Program-made: the position numbers and the translations under genes
Origin: Colius striatus
Taxonomy: Eukaryota > Chordata > Aves > Coliiformes > Coliidae
NCBI RefSeq assembly: GCF_028858725.1
Contig: NC_084766.1
Coordinates: forward strand, 28,193,001-28,257,000
Length of the DNA stretch: 64,000 nucleotides
Direction of reading: 5' to 3'
Notes under the pieces: model-generated
What the model was told of the DNA's origin: nothing
Database searches by the model: none
What the model saw: only the letters and a program-made list of their open reading frames with translations
In this document: positions 51,701-62,786 of the stretch, one piece after another
How the letters are laid out: every line of letters starts with the position of its first letter
Numbering within the stretch: position 1 is the first letter of the stretch

Positions 51701-54700
51701 TTAATCACAGCGTACTTCAATTTGTCCACAGCTCAGACAAATGAGCTGGCTGTGCCAAGGGTCATGGATGTGTATGGAGTTGGGCTGGGTCTATCTAATG
51801 TCATTAGGTGTCTCTTCATTCTTGTGTAAAAAAAAAAAGAGAAGTAATCGATCCAGCCTCTAACAAAGTCATGCTGGATTAGCCCATCTCCAGCCAAAGC
51901 CAGGTCCTGTACATCTACTAAGGCTCAGCTCTGTGCAGTCTGCAAGAAGCTGTGGGTGGGGATGGGGAAGATTAGCTTTTTCTGAGCATGTCTTTTTCTT
52001 GCAAAAGGTCTCTCAGATATGGAATTTCGCAAATATTATGAAAAAGTCTTTTCTGAGTGCCCAGAGAAGGTGCATAAGCTAATCCTGTAGCACTGAGATG
52101 ATAAAAGTACACCCTGAAGGAATGAATAATTGAAGCTCGGCCCTAAATATTAATAGGATACAAGGGGAAGAGGACACTTTCCTCAACTTTGCACTTACCG
52201 AGCTGCCTGTTTGGATTTGAGCAGAGATATTCTCACAACTACTTCAAGCTCCTTGAACCTCCTCCTAGAAGACCATGGTGCTCCACACTAATGCTGCCTT
52301 CACCTGAAATTCCCCAGCTCATTTTGCATTCAAACCTCAAGAGGAACGTGGTGGTGTTTATCAGATTGTGTGCTCCAAATGCAAATGGAAACAAAGGATG
52401 CTTGCCAAGTCTCCTGTCACTACAGAGAGGAGAGCATCTGTGCAGGAGAGAGGATGCACAGAGGGATGAGGTACAGTGAGTGGGGACTTGCTCCAGCTCT
52501 GGAGATTCCCAGTCAGAGCTGCTTGACACAAAGGTGGGGTGACAGGGGGATGCTGAAGGCTCATGGTGGGCCCTCTCCAGTTGGTTAATGCTCTGGTTTG
52601 GGGGATGTGTACAACAGACTGGCCCCAGACTGGCTTTGAACTAGGAATAGGTCAATACAGCTCAGTGCATGGCAGTGGCAGGGACCAGGCTTTGTGTTCA
52701 CATGGTTGCCAGCCCATACAAACTGCCCAGACATTGCAGCAGGAAGGGGCTTATGGCTGAGCAGGCACACAAGAGGCCACCCATCTTCAGACTCTGTGGA
52801 CAAAGGGCTGCCCAGGCACCAGGAGCCAGAGCAAGCCATTGGCAGGTATATGGAAAATGTCCCAGGTGTATGTGCCAAACCAGTGCACCTCGCTGACAGC
52901 ACCATCCATCTGCCATGTCCCTTCTCCTTGTGCAGCAACACAGAGAAACCATAGGAAACAGGACTGGTTTTACAGGGTCAGACAGCATTACAGTCCTGTT
53001 TCTTCCCCACGCTAATCTTCATCAGGCAGACATCACTCCACCTCACAGAAGCAAACATGTCCATGGGCATCTGCCACATCCCAAATATAGAACGATTTTT
53101 AACAAGCTGGAAGGAGCAAAATAAACACACTTGATCTGCAAGCTCCCCATTCTTGACAGCATCCCCAGAGGTGGTGGAAAGCCAAGGAGATAGCTCCTCG
53201 CTTTAATTGGTACATTAAAATTCTTCCAGGCCACTACACAACTGTTAATAGGCAGCTTAATTAAGCACTAACCCAGTTCATATTTCTACCCTCCAGAGGC
53301 TCATGTTTCGGGGTTTTTTTTCTTATTACATCCAAAGCCATTGGGAGTTTTGTCCTAATCATGTAAAACAAGCTGAGGGCAGTGACACCGGCCAGCTTAT
53401 TTAACTTCTCATCTCCAGACACCTCTGCCAGATGCCCAGGTCCACAGTTTCTTCCCCAAAAAGAAGATGGAGGGCTCTGGGAATGAGGTGTAAATTGCCA
53501 CAAGTCAGCAAAAATAAATAGCAATAATCCTTAGCACCAGCAGCCAACACACCTCCAGTGAGTTCAAAAAGGAGACAGCGCTGGGCAAAGGCAAGGCCTC
53601 TCCAGGCATCAGGTGCCAGCACACAGGCGTGTTTTAGGCAGTCTCCCGAGCAACTGAGGAGCATCATTAAGCCTTTTATGGACATCTTTCAAAATATGGG
53701 TGTCCTCAGCTACACACCACCCAGAGGAGACCCCTCAGGGCAACACATGACAGAGAAGTAGCAGTAAAGGAAAGAAGATGTCACCTCCTGACCCCCAGGA
53801 GAGTTTTAACCTTTGGCTGCTCCAGCTACCTGGCTTTCCCTGTCATTGTCTGCTGCACAAACTGCAGGGACAAGCACTTGTGCCTTGTCACATACCCCAG
53901 CCCCTCATCACCACTGGGTAACTTATCCACTGTGTGCAGCCTGAATGTCAGGCTGGCTTGATGGGTTTGCTGAGTAGGTCCTCAGCAATGATGTTCTCAC
54001 AAGTTTTCTTTTTCTTTCTAAAGCCAGGCTGAGGGAAATCATAACTTGCTCCAATAGCTGTTGTGGAAAGTGATGGGTTTAATAGTCACACGAACAATAG
54101 TGGGGTTTCCATTAAAGGTGAGTTATGAGCCATTTAAGTTAAAAAACAACTGCATTTTACTGCTGCCAGGCACACTTAAGGTAATACCCACAGACTGAAG
54201 AAGGAAGGATGACTGTGGAGAAGCCAAGCAGTCAGCAGGCTTATGGAGAGAAGGAGCATTTGTGGTGATGAATTAACATGAATGCAGAAATGGTCTATTT
54301 GCCTCAAAAGCTTTGGACAGCAACAGCTGCATTGCCAATGCACACATCACGATTGAACAGTAAAGCCATGTGGATTTTCCTCACTGGAAAATAGGGTCTG
54401 TCTCTTGCTGTAATATTTTGATTCCAAGGGAAACAATGTCAGAGTCCTCAAACAAAATAATAGCATAGCTGGAGATTTCTAGCACAAACGTTAACAGCTG
54501 GGCAGGGGACAGCAAGAGAAGTGCCACATGGACCTTGAGAATGGTTTGCATTTTGCAGAAGTCCTGTCCCCTGGGCAGAAACAAGGCCAGGTGGTGGTGA
54601 GGCACAACTACTCACTGAGCTCCTGGGCTGAATGAAGTCACAGGACTGTTTGGGTAAGAGAGGCTGTGTATGAAGCAGAAATGTGCTTTGCAGTAGGATC

Positions 54701-55900
54701 TAGAACTATGAGATATCCACCTGGTTCAAAATACTGCAAAACCAAAATGGTCTGACAATAGGCCACTAAGCATGTTGTTGAAAATGCCCCCTCCTTCCCA
54801 CAACAACAACCACCAATAAAAAGTCTCTGTGGATTGGGTTTTTTTCAAATAAAACTATACTTCTCACTTGAACAGCATTAATTTTATGATCATTCCTGTG
54901 GATGGCACTCACACAAAAATAAAATCAAACCTGACAGGAGCTTGGCTTTGATTCGTTCTTTTCCTTGCTCCTCTCTTCCTTAACTGTCTCCTTCCACCAG
55001 GAGAGCAGATGTGAGAGACCACCCAGGGAAAGTAGGCACTGATGGAATAAATCAAAACCTGGAAGAAGAAGGGGAAAAAAAGAGCCAAATTTAATTTCCA
55101 TCAGAAACCCGAAGCTCAGACAGAAAAGAACATAAAATGTAGTTGTATTTCTAAGGAGTGAACAGGGAGAGAGACAAATACCTCCGAGTTAGGAACGCGT
55201 GTCAGGCGGCTGTGCCTTGTGAAACACCCCAACTCTCTCTGCTAAGGTGCCAAACCTGAGAGACGGGTCAAGAGCTCCAAGCTGTGACAAAGACTTGCTG
55301 GCAGAGTCCCTGCAACAAAAGCCCAGAGGGTTGAGGTGGCACAGAGAAGTAAGCTGGGGCATGAAGAGCAGAAGGTCTCTGCTGAGGCTCCCTGGGCTGG
55401 TGCCTAGAAGAGAAGACAGGTCTGGATTTCCCCATCCCTGGCTCTGTGTGCCAGAGGGGACTTCAGGAGGTGAAAGAGCCATGAATTTCTCAGACCTGTG
55501 TGGGAATGACCCCAAGTTGGCATCTGACTGTAAGGAGGCAATTAAGGTGGGGAAAGAGTCTGATAAGGCTATTCAAAACAAGCGAATTGTGGTGTCCTGC
55601 CTCCCTTACCAGAGGTGCTTGAGCCAGACACAGTGGCTTTGGGTCCAGAAGACAAAAGCTTCCCTGGCCGTTGCATTTCACTATTTGGTAGAAATCTTTC
55701 TCTTCTGCCTCTCTCTGAGAAAAAAAAATGTCCTGGAATTTATGGACAGACCTACCCAGGCTGAGTCTTTGCCAGGACACCCAGGACACCATTCCTGGGA
55801 ACCCCTGGGGGTCAGCAGCCCAGCCCCCAAGGCTGCACCACGCTGCAGAGCTGTCTGCTCCCACCAGCATCACCCTGGACAGCAGCTGCCTCAGGCCCAG

Positions 55901-55940
55901 TGTCCCACCAGGCCCCAGAGTGTCCCACCAGGCAGGGCTG
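55901..55940. repeat. Two-copy 20-bp tandem repeat
   Basis: TGTCCCACCAGGC occurs at 55901 and again at 55921, giving a 20-bp period. A shorter repeat, CAGGACACC twice, lies near 55772-55791. Confidence 0.7.
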
Positions 55941-57345
55941 CAGCCCTGAGCTGATGACTTCCCCCTCACCCTGATCCTTCGGCCTCACTGCACACATATG
56001 GGGTTTGCTGGGAAAGTCTCACTTTGTCACAGCACAACTTGTTCAGAGGTGCCCCACTGGCCCTCTGATCCTGTGGGACAGTGTCTGCCTTTGGTAGAAA
56101 CGTTTTCCCTGACCCATTGGAGTCCATAGCACACACTGAGGAGGCACTGCAGCCTGGCTGATGCATGAGCCGCGTCTCCCAGGCACAGCTGAGGTGAAAG
56201 CCAACACTTCCAGTCTGGGTGGGAAACCACTTAGATATGTAAATACATACACCTGCCTGTGGAGACCGGGCATGAGAAGGACTTTCTGAAGCACTTAGTG
56301 CACTTTTGCTTTACCACCTTCTTGGATAAGGCAGCTAGGAGGCCAGGCAACTTTGTTTCTCTTCCCAGTCTTTTTCTGTTTGGCCATGTAATATTGCTTC
56401 CACTTTCCAGAACTCTTGAGGGAAACACGAGTTTGAAGACATTTAACAAAAATAAATACTTCCCTCTCAGAAGTTCTTTGGGGGAGGGGGTAAGAAAATG
56501 ATATATACAAACATATCTATTTGCACAAGGCATTTCTTAAAAACACCAGGAACTTGGGTTGCCACTACCTGACTGCACCTCTTACGTTTCAGAAGATGCA
56601 GAGCAGAAAACTCCGGCTCTAGGGCAGAGGAAGCTCTTTCCTGTCTGTGTTGAACCTGCAGTAGCTCACTTAACCACGAGATGTCAATGTGCACTGCCTT
56701 GCAATCCAGAGCACGGCTCAGGGTAGGCAAGGCCAGGCTGAGTTTGAACCAAAGTTGCAGAGGCTTTGTCCATTGTATGCATTTATTTAACTTAATAATT
56801 GCTTTGTGTCCAGGAAAAGCTGTAATTCCACGATACTGCCCAAGGATCCGGCGCTGCCAAGGGTTACACAAGTCCTCACTAAGTCCTAACAATGGACAGA
56901 AGTGCTGGGCTGGGTGCTGTGCACACACAAACCTCTGCTGAGTGTCATCACATCCCTCGCACGCTCTGTCACAAGGCACAGGCAGAACTGGCTGCTCCTG
57001 TCAGGCTTCCCCAGAACATCTGCCCAGCGCCTAGCACAGGGCAGCCCCATACATACTTCCTCACTGTCTGAGCAGGACGCACACATAAAGGTGGAATTAT
57101 CTGGTTCTTGCCCTTCTTCAGGCTCTCAAACCCACCACATCACTGACTGCAAGAGAAGGCAGATGGTTGGAATCTTTTATTCAGTAATCAGTCCTGCTGT
57201 GTGGGTAGCATCTTAACAACTGGAACCCAAGTATGCAAAAATACTGAGTTTTCAGAGTGAAAAAACAGACAGTATAAAATATTCCAGTATTGCCTCTTAG
57301 AACCATTATTGAAATAGGACCCTTGTTTTGAAGGCAACATGCTTA

Positions 57346-57351
57346 TTTATT
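57346..57351 (-). terminator. XPNPEP1: Candidate XPNPEP1 poly(A) signal
   Basis: AATAAA on the minus strand, about 240 bp after the XPNPEP1 stop codon, within AATAAATAAG. Further AATAAA hexamers lie at 57176-57181 and 56782-56787, so longer alternative 3' ends are possible. The 3'UTR between stop and signal is GC-rich near the stop and carries a C/A-rich stretch at about 57378-57397. Confidence 0.5.
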
Positions 57352-57586
57352 TTGTTTGCTTTCTCTTCTGAATCCCAACCCCCCCAAAAAACCCCAACCT
57401 ATTGTTGAGGCAGTAACCCTTCTTATCCCCATGTGTCACGGGGAGAGAAACACTACATGAACCCCCTCCTGACTTCCAAAGGCTTATTGACAATCGCTGT
57501 CCCGGCGGTGCCGGGGCCCGAGACGCCGCAGGTTCCTGTGACGCTGCAGGGTCCTGATGCTCTGCACCCCGCAGGCAGCTGCCGTG

Positions 57587-57715
57587 CTACTGAGCTCTGA
57601 GGAGAGGCTCCGTCTCCCGGATGAGCCACCCAAGAGCTTCGTGCCGGCCTTGCCTCTCCAGCTCCGCTCCGATTACCTCCCTGCACTTCTGATGGTAGCT
57701 GTTCACCCAGTTACA
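57587..57715 (-). CDS. XPNPEP1: XPNPEP1 terminal exon with stop codon
   Basis: The last coding segment has 42 codons and then TAG at 57587-57589. It starts CNWVNSYHQKCREVIGAEL and ends LIRETEPLLRAQ. The acceptor is TCTGCAG|TGTAAC with a pyrimidine-rich tract. The length matches the human terminal segment (582-623), although this is the most divergent exon (EPLLRAQ at the end against QPISKQH in human). The codons here are GC-rich compared with the surrounding desert. Confidence 0.94.
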   Translation of the reverse strand, partial: CNWVNSYHQKCREVIGAELERQGRHEALGWLIRETEPLLRAQ

Positions 57716-60700
57716 CTGCAGAAAGAGAAGGGTATGACACTGAGTATAAACACAGAGTTCTCTGCTCCTCAGCATTGAGCTATTAGGCTGGGCTGGGATC
57801 CTGTCCCATAGAGACAGACCTCTAACACCTGGAAGTGATCTGTAAATTTGATGAGGGTAGGAACTGAAGCAATTTGTCCCAGGTTTTCAGAGGATCCAAG
57901 GTTCAGTTCAGCTGCTGAGGATTTAAAGTCTCTGCCTGCAGCAAGCCAGGACAGCTACCTCGGCACAGACTAGTAAATAGCTCTGCAAATCTGTAACTGA
58001 ACAACACAGTCCTGAGACATCAGTTGCCTTGCTGGTCTGAACAGGGAACCTGACAGCAGACCTCAGCACTTTTCACAGTCCTTTTCAGAAAAAGGAAATG
58101 CAAATAGGACTATGATTCAGAAGAGGAGAATGGGTTGAAGTAAAATAGAGAATATGGCAGAAAAATACGATGAAACACATCACAGTGAAGATGGAAAGAC
58201 TGGGAGACCTAACCAGAAAGTTAGGTATGTATGAAAGTATGAAAAGTATGAAGCTACTCAGGGAATAAATGCTGCTGAGCAGGTATCACTGATGTCTACT
58301 CAGAGTCCATTTGTACTGTAGAATATGGTGTAGCTCAATGGAATTAGTCACAAGTAGATACAGACAGTAACATGGAACAGACATCAGCGTGAGTCTCTGG
58401 GAAGACAGCATGATAGTCTGACTGAAGCAAATTAAGGCAGGAGCAGAAGAGAAAAGATGATAGCAGCAAATAAGATCTCAAGGGGATTACCAAAATATCA
58501 CTGGAGGGGTCCAACTGCCTTTATCATAGAATAATTCAGATTGAAAGGACTCCTGGAGAGCTTGTCTAGCCCATTCACCTACTCAAAGGTGGATCAAATT
58601 TAATGCACAAATGGAGCACAGGCCAGTGGTTCTTGTAAACAGAACCAAACAAGCTGGTTCCAGTGCAAAGGCAGCAGTGCAAATCTATGGTTTCACTTAC
58701 CTCTTTTTCTGTCAGCAAGTTAACATCAATCATTTTTGTCTGGATTGGAACCAGGGTTAAGGGTTCAAATGTCAGGCTCCCTCTGTTTTTGAAATTGTAC
58801 TGCGGCAGAAAGATAACAGTTGTGAATTATCAGAAACAGCTCCAGCAGATCACACTTACTCCTTAGTTCCTGTCATCTCTACAGAACAACCAATGTAATA
58901 TTCAAATGAGAGGGAGCAACTTACAATAACATTTCTTATGTAATTTCTTTCTTATTTCTTATTGAATAACCTTGGTTATTTCTTTCAATGGTCACTTTTT
59001 AAAGGCCACATCCCAGGTCATTGTGCAGGACTTTGCTTGATGGTTATGTGGTCATTTTCAGTTTGGTACCTCTAAAATCATAACCCAGCCAGACTGGCAA
59101 CTATAATGTCAAAATTTGACTGCAGTTTTGTTTCTACTGCCACTGAGGACTCTTTACCAGAGAAGAAAATCCCAACTGGAGAAGATTACAAACTCATAAC
59201 AAAGTGATGACTCCAAGGGGCTGAATAAAGATGCTTCTAGTCTCTGACATCCAGACAGAAAACATTTTAAAACAACTCTCGCAAACACATTTCAAACTAT
59301 AGAAAGTCTACAGAATCAGAACTGCCCTCTGTGTCCCCAACAACAAGGGAGATTTAGAGAATCAGGCTTCACCACAACAGGGTTTTGAAGACCAGGAGCC
59401 TTGAGTAGGATTTAACTGCCTGCAGCATGGTCCCACCTCAAGCTCTGGTATTTTAAGTTTTACAACCAATGAGTGATGGAGAAAGGTGCATCTTGAGCAG
59501 GTCATTCACCTTGGTTTCAGCAGGGATCACAAGGACAACATTTTCTATTCGGATCCCAAAAGAGCCATCTTCATAATACCCAGGCTCTGCAGAAACAGAC
59601 AGTAATTAACTAAGCCACATAGCTACGCTGATGCAAACGCTTATTCCCTGTGGCCAAACTTCCCTTCCATAGCTTTAGTCCACTGAAGTCACTAAACAAT
59701 CTTGACATCAGGCATCCACAGAGGCAAACAAATTTAAGACTCTACTTAATCTGCACAGAAGCCCCGAGCAAGGTGACAGCAAAAGTTCTCAAAGAGAGGA
59801 GAAACAAGACAGACAGCCCTCGAGCTCAGACAGGCTTCTTGCAAGACAAGAGAGAGCAATGAGTACATGTGCTCCAAACACCAGAAACTCTGAAAATATT
59901 AATGTCTTTACCAAAGGCAGGTGGGTAACCCCTTCCCCAAAACACTTATCTGACTTCCCTGAGAAGACTTTGCAGCCCTGAAGGAAAAGAAAGTCTCTCA
60001 GCAAACCCCAGCAGGCTGTTAATTTACTAGTGGAAGAATAGGGCATATAAAGATTTAACAGCTACCTCAAATAGCCCACAGCAAAGACAGGATTAGCTCC
60101 TGAAAGCTTCATGTCCATCTTGTACTGTAGCCAGCTCTTCTACTGCAGCATGCTAGAGCTGGGCTGGTAAGCAGCACAGCCCTGCTGAGGTCTGCACCAC
60201 AGAGAGTAGGCAGCAGGCCTGCAGCACCCAGCTGTTTTGTGGAAGTGGCAGAGCTAAAATGAGGATCTTTACCTAGGGAGCTGGAATGACAACTAAAATA
60301 GCAAACTGAGGAGGCAAGACCAGAGCTTATGATCCCACATATCCTTTACATCATTGTCAGATTTATTCCCTCTGCATCTTATAGAGCTTGTTCCCTCCCC
60401 CAGTAACCAGAGAGAATCCCCACTGCTGAATACCATCAGAGACGATCATGCCAGCCTCCAAGGGCTCATCTGCAAAGGTTTTGTAGCTAATGCCACAAGG
60501 ACCCTCATGTACATTTAGGAAAGAGCCGACTCCATGTCCTGTCCCGTGCAGGTAATCCAAACCACAGTCCCACAAGGCAGAGCGGGCAAAGGAATCTAGA
60601 AGGTGACCTGCAGGCCAAGGGGAAGAGATAGACATGGAGAGAGAATTTGATCAAATCAAGCTCCCTCAGAGACATTGATAATCCCACTGAAAACTCAAAC

Positions 60701-62786
60701 CTGGTAAACATGACAAAAATAAAAACAAAGAAACCCACTACCACCCCCTCAAAATAAAAACACCAACAACCAAAGAAAGCAAGTCTTTGGACCGTTAAAA
60801 GTTCCAGGGAAGATTTGGCAAGTGTGACATTCAAGCCCTTTCTCCACTAAAGAACCCCTCTCTCTTTCCTGTTACACAGCTCCTCAGAAGACAGTCTGTA
60901 ACATAAACATTGCACTGCTGCTTGCTCTAATTTAATATTTAATCTAGTGATTAAATGTCTCACCGAGAATTAAGTACCTGTCTTAAAGGTAGCTCACTAA
61001 ATGAACTCTAAGTAGAACACCTGCCAATTGTATTTGGTGAGCTCAGCCAGACTTCTGGCTGGAATGGCCGGTCACTTCAGATTGTTTCAACCAGAATGCA
61101 GAGGATTTCTGTTGCATGCATGTGAACACCAAGCCCATATGTCCAAGTTCAGACATCCTCCAACTTTAGTTCAGGTTTCTTGTAATCCTACACAGCTGCT
61201 TTTTCCTCACCTACCCGAGAAAGCAAACTGGAGAAAGCTCTAAAAAGAGGCACCTTTGTGTAAGGTCTCCGATCAGGGAGAAAATAGCTCTGCAATGAAT
61301 TCACATGAGGTGAATGCATGTCACAGCATCTCCCACACAAAAGCAAAATGACTCTTTTGTGTGTCACTTTCCCATGCTGCTCACTGACAAAAAGACTCTA
61401 CATTATCTGGAAGAGAATTAGCCTGTCCTTTAGAAGCTGGAACATGACCTCTCTCTTTGATAGGGCCATGAGTAAAGCATAAAGACCACCTCCAAGCACA
61501 GAAGGGCCACGGATGTGTTAGAGTGCCACTGACTGATGGGAGTCACAATCACCCTAGAACCAGAGTGCTCTGAAGACTCTTCAGATTTCCTCCCTCAGAA
61601 TTTTCAGCACCGGTTGATGCTGAGAGAGAGAAAGCATCAGTAATCCAGAATGCAAATGTTCTGATGGAAACAGACACAGACAGTTACATCAACATCTGCC
61701 TAACACATTTGGACCAGTCAACGATAATGTTGCTTTCAGACTACTTCATGGTTCTTGAGAGGTCATTGCTGTGTTCAAAGCACTGCAACTCACCAACCTA
61801 CCTTTGGTTCCATTTGGGAAGATGGCTGCACTCACAGCTATATGTCCTTTCAGGACATAGGTGAAACATTCCTATAAAAGAAAAGTGCACCATAAGTACA
61901 TAGGGAGAAGCAAAACCGTGTCTTCTCCAACAATGGAAAAACTGTGTCTTGTGGCAAATTGTGGAGGACGTGGAAAGACTTGTTCATGCTCTCCTGTGGC
62001 TGGAAATGCCAAAGCAAACCATGAGCAGGAAGAGTTTAAATTATTATGGAGACCTTTCTCTGCTATCTATGGAGAGTGTGTCGCAAATGCAAACTGCAGG
62101 TTTAGCAGCAGGATTCACCTACATGACTTATTTTCTTTGTGGGTGCAGTTTTCCTTCCTGAGCATAGTCTACAGTGTATTTTCAACACTGAGAGAACTAT
62201 AATGATGAAATTAGTTTAATTAAAGAAGCAATTTAAAATAAGCAAAACTGCATTGCTGAATTTCCAACACAGACTTTATCACGTAAGTCTGAGACTTCAC
62301 AAAAAAACATATAAGTTTTTTATATAGTACATTACAAACAAACCACTACTGCAGCCTTGCAATAGATACTGAGCTTTGCACTAAATTATTTTCCCTTAAT
62401 ACCCATATTGGAGAAGCCACGAATGTTTATCCTTAATTGCCAATTTTATTGTTTCTTAGAGGAGACGTCACTTTGCAGAGGAGAGGTGTGCATTTAATGA
62501 TAGAAAGGTATCATTCTCTAAATCACTCAGTTTATATCAGATTCTGAAGTCTGACAGCATCTTTTCAGTCTTTATCAAAATGCTGTTACATATTATTAAA
62601 TAAATGACAGAGTACTAAATAAAGGACAGAGTACTTTAACTACGTAGCAACAGGAGACGTTACTAATTTGTTTAAGTGTCTTAATAATAAGGATCAGATC
62701 ACAAACTATACTGAGATGTTAACTTACCTTTTCATAAGCTGATGGTGTGCCAAAATGCATTGTCCTGGTCACATCTGTTGTACCAT
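57587..62786 (-). CDS. XPNPEP1: XPNPEP1, C-terminal part (six exons, 5' part outside window)
   Basis: Cytosolic X-prolyl aminopeptidase 1 (aminopeptidase P1, peptidase family M24B). It removes the N-terminal residue from peptides whose second residue is proline, such as bradykinin, and needs bound divalent metal (manganese in the human enzyme). Six minus-strand exons join in frame at 62728-62786, 61802-61871, 60434-60607, 59510-59586, 58701-58799 and 57587-57715. All have GT/AG borders. The visible product is about 201 residues and aligns without gaps to human residues 422-623 as I recall that protein. Metal ligands visible are Asp of TTDVT (human 426), His of GTGHGVG (489), Glu of DEPGYY (523) and Glu of RIENV (537). 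The histidines at LHGTG and NVHEG, thought to act as proton shuttles, are also present. The fifth ligand (Asp415) and domains I and II lie upstream, beyond base 64000. The lack of a signal peptide or GPI-anchor tail, plus the sequence match, favours XPNPEP1 over the membrane paralogue XPNPEP2. Confidence 0.95.
58524..58605 (-). mobile_element. Decayed CR1 LINE 3' fragment in XPNPEP1 intron
   Basis: The minus-oriented CR1 3' end begins at TCATAGAATAATTCAGATTG and continues with recognisable CR1 wording ('GAAAGGACTCCTGGAGAG', 'TCTAGCCCATTCACC', 'ACTCAAAGG'). It is about 80 bp long and diverged, and lies in the intron between the last two exons of XPNPEP1. Confidence 0.7.
58701..58799 (-). CDS. 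XPNPEP1: XPNPEP1 exon (YNFKNRGSLTFEPLTLVPIQ segment)
   Basis: This phase-0 exon of 99 bp encodes 33 residues, from YNFKNRGSLTFEP to MIDVNLLTEKE. The acceptor is CCGCAG|TACAAT and the donor is AAAGAG|GTAAGT. The segment forms the C-terminal strands of the catalytic domain and is strongly conserved in vertebrate XPNPEP1 proteins. A decayed CR1 fragment lies about 95 bp away in the next intron. Confidence 0.95.
59510..59586 (-). CDS. XPNPEP1: XPNPEP1 exon with EPGYYEDG and RIENV metal-ligand motifs
   Basis: The 77-bp exon begins with AG, completing the split Glu codon, then encodes PGYYEDGSFGIRIENVVL and VIPAETK. Both remaining visible metal ligands are here: the Glu of EPGYY and the Glu of RIENV. 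The acceptor is CTGCAG|AGCCTG and the donor is ACCAAG|GTGAAT. The length of 25 whole codons equals human 524-548. Confidence 0.95.
60434..60607 (-). CDS. XPNPEP1: XPNPEP1 exon with catalytic HGTGHGVG motif
   Basis: This is the largest visible exon (174 bp, 57 whole codons plus split codons at both ends). It encodes HLLDSFARSALWDCG, then the LHGTGHGVGSFLNVHEG core and GISYKTFADEPLEAGMIVSD. The His of TGHG is a metal ligand. The His of YLHG and of NVHEG line the active site in the human enzyme. The acceptor is CTGCAG|GTCACC and the donor is GATG|GTATTC, so the Glu codon for the next metal ligand is split across the intron. Reading past the donor gives an early stop, which confirms the boundary. 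Confidence 0.96.
61802..61871 (-). CDS. XPNPEP1: XPNPEP1 exon (ECFTYVLKGHIAVSAAIFPN segment)
   Basis: The 70-bp exon encodes 23 residues from ECFTYVLKG to FPNGTK, plus one base of the following Gly codon. The acceptor is TATAG|GAATGT and the donor is AAAG|GTAGGT. This helical segment lies between the first and second metal-binding motifs of the pita-bread fold. Residue order and length equal human 442-464, with conservative changes such as Ile for Val and Asn for Thr. Confidence 0.93.
62728..62786 (-). CDS. XPNPEP1: XPNPEP1 exon with first visible metal-ligand Asp
   Basis: This is the most upstream exon in the window. It encodes GTTDVTRTMHFGTPSAYEK, preceded by the last two bases of an Asp codon, and includes the metal-binding Asp of TTDVT. 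The donor reads AAG|GTAAGT. The acceptor side reads CTGAAGAG|ATGG after a pyrimidine-rich stretch, so the true 5' border could be 62786 or, two bases further out, 62788. Both keep the frame with a suitable upstream exon. I chose 62786. The exon before it, which should carry the DSGAQYK segment, was not found between 62787 and 64000. Confidence 0.92.

Larger units (their letters stand above)
45150..57345. other. Gene-free stretch between CpG island and XPNPEP1 3' end
   Basis: No supported exon or RNA gene. The block at 48165-48310 is AT-rich with TTAATTAAATTAG-type cores. The block at 55200-56000 is GC-richer and has open frames on both strands (plus 55247-55954, minus 55490-55969) with no recognisable domain. 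The last kilobase may contain alternative 3' ends of XPNPEP1. Confidence 0.5.

Noticed and set aside
57378-57397. Telomere-like or G-quadruplex tract
   Set aside because: Runs of C and A without a regular repeated unit; only two or three C blocks, too few for a good quadruplex on the other strand.
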